Both the position numbers and the translations under genes were made by a program. A model generated the notes under the pieces. The model searched no databases. It was not told the origin of the DNA and saw only the letters and a program-made list of their open reading frames with translations. From Sphingobacteriales bacterium (GTDB lineage Bacteria; Bacteroidota; Bacteroidia; Chitinophagales; Chitinophagaceae), in assembly GCA_947472965.1 (NCBI GenBank), contig CANJEF010000057.1:1-7302 (forward strand): a stretch of 7,302 bases of DNA. The letters are read 5' to 3'. The number at the start of each line of letters is the position of its first letter. Within the stretch, counting starts at the first letter, position 1. Shown here one piece after another: positions 6,050 through 7,302 of this stretch.

Positions 6050-7249
6050 TTAAATCAATTTCAGGTTGTGATTGCCCAACTTAATTTTATCGAAAAGATA
6101 TTGTTGGTTCATTTCATTTGTCATTACCGGGGATTGCAAAACATCAAACGTAAAGCCTGCTTCTTCCAACGCTTTTATTTTTTCTGGGTTATTGCTGATG
6201 AAATCAAAATGATCTATGTTTTGTGATTTCAACATCCAAATCGCTTCAACATAATTTCTATTATCCTTTGGTAATCCAAGTTTTTCATTGGCCTCATAGG
6301 TATTATGCCCTTGTTCCTGGAGAGAATATGCTGCAATTTTATTTCCAAGGCCTATGCCCCTACCTTCATGCCCTTTCAAATAAATTAAATATCCATTCCC
6401 GTTTTCAGCAATCAGCGATAAGGAGTTGTGTAATTGTTGCTGACAGTCGCATCTTAAGCTTCCAAATACATCACCCGTTAAGCATTCGCTATGAATTCTT
6501 ACAATTGCTTTCTTGTTAATTATGTTCATTGAAACCATTACATGTTCACGCCCGCTTAGTTTGTTTTGAAATACTTCTATTTCAAATTTTCCGAATTCAG
6601 TGGGAAGTGAAGATCTTGATATAGGGATTAAATGATTTTCAGTTTGATTCCGGTGATCAATCAGTTGCTGAATGGTAATTATTTTAAGCGCATGTTTCTT
6701 TGCCATTTCAATGAGTCCATCCCTTCTCATCATGTTTCCGTCTGCATCCATCACTTCACAAATGATTGCCGCTGGTTCATGGCCCGTTAATTTGCATAAG
6801 TCAACGGCAGCCTCTGTATGTCCGCGTCTCACCAAAACGCCATGTTCTTTTGCCACAACAGGAAATAAATGTCCCGGTTTTATAAAGTCATGCGCCTTAC
6901 TGTTTGGTTTGGCAATTTGCACGGCTGTGATTGCTCTTTCTTTCGCCGATATACCTGTAGTAATACCAAATTGTTCAGCTGCGTCTATTGAATCATAAAA
7001 AGCTGTATGAAATGCATCCTTCTGATTTGAACTTAATGGCGAAAGATTCAATCTGTTTGCTATTCCCTTATCTATGGCAATACATACCAATCCCTTTCCT
7101 TCTGTTGAACAAAAGTTAAGTTTTTCTTGTGTGGCTGAATCCGCAGGGAAAATAATGTCGCCTTCATTCTCCCTTGATTCATCATCCACTACTATAATAG
7201 GATTCCCTTTTTTGAAATCAATTAGTGCCTCCTCTATATCATCAAACAT
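6050..7249 (-). CDS. ribBA: Bifunctional 3,4-dihydroxy-2-butanone 4-phosphate synthase / GTP cyclohydrolase II
   Basis: This 399-residue fusion supplies both branches of riboflavin synthesis. Residues 1-200 are the RibB domain: acidic motif DDESRENEGD (22-31), TTGISAKERA (97-106), PGHLFP (125-130), GHTEAAVDL (143-151) and CEVMDADGNMMR (164-175). It converts ribulose 5-phosphate to dihydroxybutanone phosphate. Residues ~205-399 are the RibA domain: zinc cysteines 256, 267 and 269 (C-x10-C-x-C), GHEGRGIGL (293-301), EANEKLGLP (319-327), probable catalytic Asp329 and Arg331, and SNNPEK (352-357). It opens GTP to the diaminopyrimidine. Both active sites look complete. Oddities are FYDSID where FTVS[IV][DE] is usual, and NRNYVEAIWML where a DxRDYGIGAQIL-like segment is usual. 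ATG 7249 is preceded 8 bases earlier by AAGGAG, a clear ribosome-binding site. It is followed closely by ribH and overlaps nothing. Confidence 0.95.
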   Translation of the reverse strand: MFDDIEEALIDFKKGNPIIVVDDESRENEGDIIFPADSATQEKLNFCSTEGKGLVCIAIDKGIANRLNLSPLSSNQKDAFHTAFYDSIDAAEQFGITTGISAKERAITAVQIAKPNSKAHDFIKPGHLFPVVAKEHGVLVRRGHTEAAVDLCKLTGHEPAAIICEVMDADGNMMRRDGLIEMAKKHALKIITIQQLIDHRNQTENHLIPISRSSLPTEFGKFEIEVFQNKLSGREHVMVSMNIINKKAIVRIHSECLTGDVFGSLRCDCQQQLHNSLSLIAENGNGYLIYLKGHEGRGIGLGNKIAAYSLQEQGHNTYEANEKLGLPKDNRNYVEAIWMLKSQNIDHFDFISNNPEKIKALEEAGFTFDVLQSPVMTNEMNQQYLFDKIKLGNHNLKLI

Positions 7250-7250
7250 G

Positions 7251-7301
7251 TTACACGCTCCTTTTATTTAACAGTTGTTCTGTGTATTTCGCCAAGATGT
7301 C
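7251..7301 (-). CDS. C-terminal end of an unidentified gene upstream of ribBA
   Basis: On the minus strand a frame open from the window edge encodes DILAKYTEQLLNKRSV and stops at TAA (7253-7251), one base before the ribBA ATG at 7249. The tight junction, with the ribBA ribosome-binding site inside this coding end, is typical of operon genes. Sixteen residues are too few to name a product. The helical, charged character fits many proteins, and another frame could by chance be the coding one. Confidence 0.5.
   Translation of the reverse strand, partial: DILAKYTEQLLNKRSV
7258..7263 (-). promoter_or_regulatory. Shine-Dalgarno sequence of ribBA
   Basis: The minus strand reads AAGGAG eight bases before the ribBA ATG. 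This is the clearest Shine-Dalgarno match before any gene in the window; most starts here lack one, as is usual in Bacteroidota. It confirms ATG 7249 as the start. Confidence 0.6.
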
Positions 7302-7302
7302 A

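Noticed and set aside
7250..7302. FMN riboswitch upstream of ribBA
   Set aside because: The visible 53 bases contain none of the conserved RFN element blocks, and another coding end appears to fill the space. A riboswitch further upstream of the operon cannot be excluded.

Overview
The window most resembles a chromosomal segment from a Bacteroidota bacterium, possibly Chitinophagaceae or a relative. It is AT-rich, uses few Shine-Dalgarno sequences, has Bacteroidota-style export signals ending in 'AQ' or 'TQ', and carries an iduronate-2-sulfatase-like enzyme of a type common in that phylum. The taxonomic placement is inference.

Layout, left to right. (1) Bases 2-319 (+): the C-terminal 105 residues of a bacterial cryptochrome/(6-4) photolyase-like protein (DPRP / FeS-BCP / CryPro lineage). 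(2) 329-499 (+): a 56-residue four-cysteine DUF2256 protein, probably in the same operon. (3) 716-1348 (+): an exported protein made of two near-identical ~84-residue beta-rich repeats, followed by a strong intrinsic terminator at 1368-1404. (4) 1490-1951 (-): a UspA-type stress protein with the ATP-binding glycine signature. (5) 2107-3738 (+): an exported type-B carboxylesterase, divergent from the usp gene. (6) 3805-5322 (-): an exported iduronate-2-sulfatase-like S1 sulfatase, convergent with the esterase. (7) 5323-5625: a gene-free stretch rich in inverted repeats. (8) 5626-7249 (-): ribH and ribBA in one transcription unit, preceded by the last codons of another gene (7251-7301) that stops one base before the ribBA start.

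The most suggestive link joins the two ends. FeS-BCP photolyases are known to use FAD plus 6,7-dimethyl-8-ribityllumazine (DMRL) as antenna, and DMRL is the product of RibH. A photolyase-family gene, its usual DUF2256 companion and a ribBA-ribH pair whose RibH is unusually short all lie within about 7 kb. This pair could therefore be a dedicated flavin/lumazine supply rather than the housekeeping one. That is a hypothesis, because about 5 kb of unrelated genes separates the two ends. The photolyase fragment also lacks the three C-terminal cysteines that bind the [4Fe-4S] cluster in characterised relatives. The middle genes look like ordinary stress and envelope/polysaccharide functions. No mobile element, CRISPR array, tRNA or rRNA was seen.
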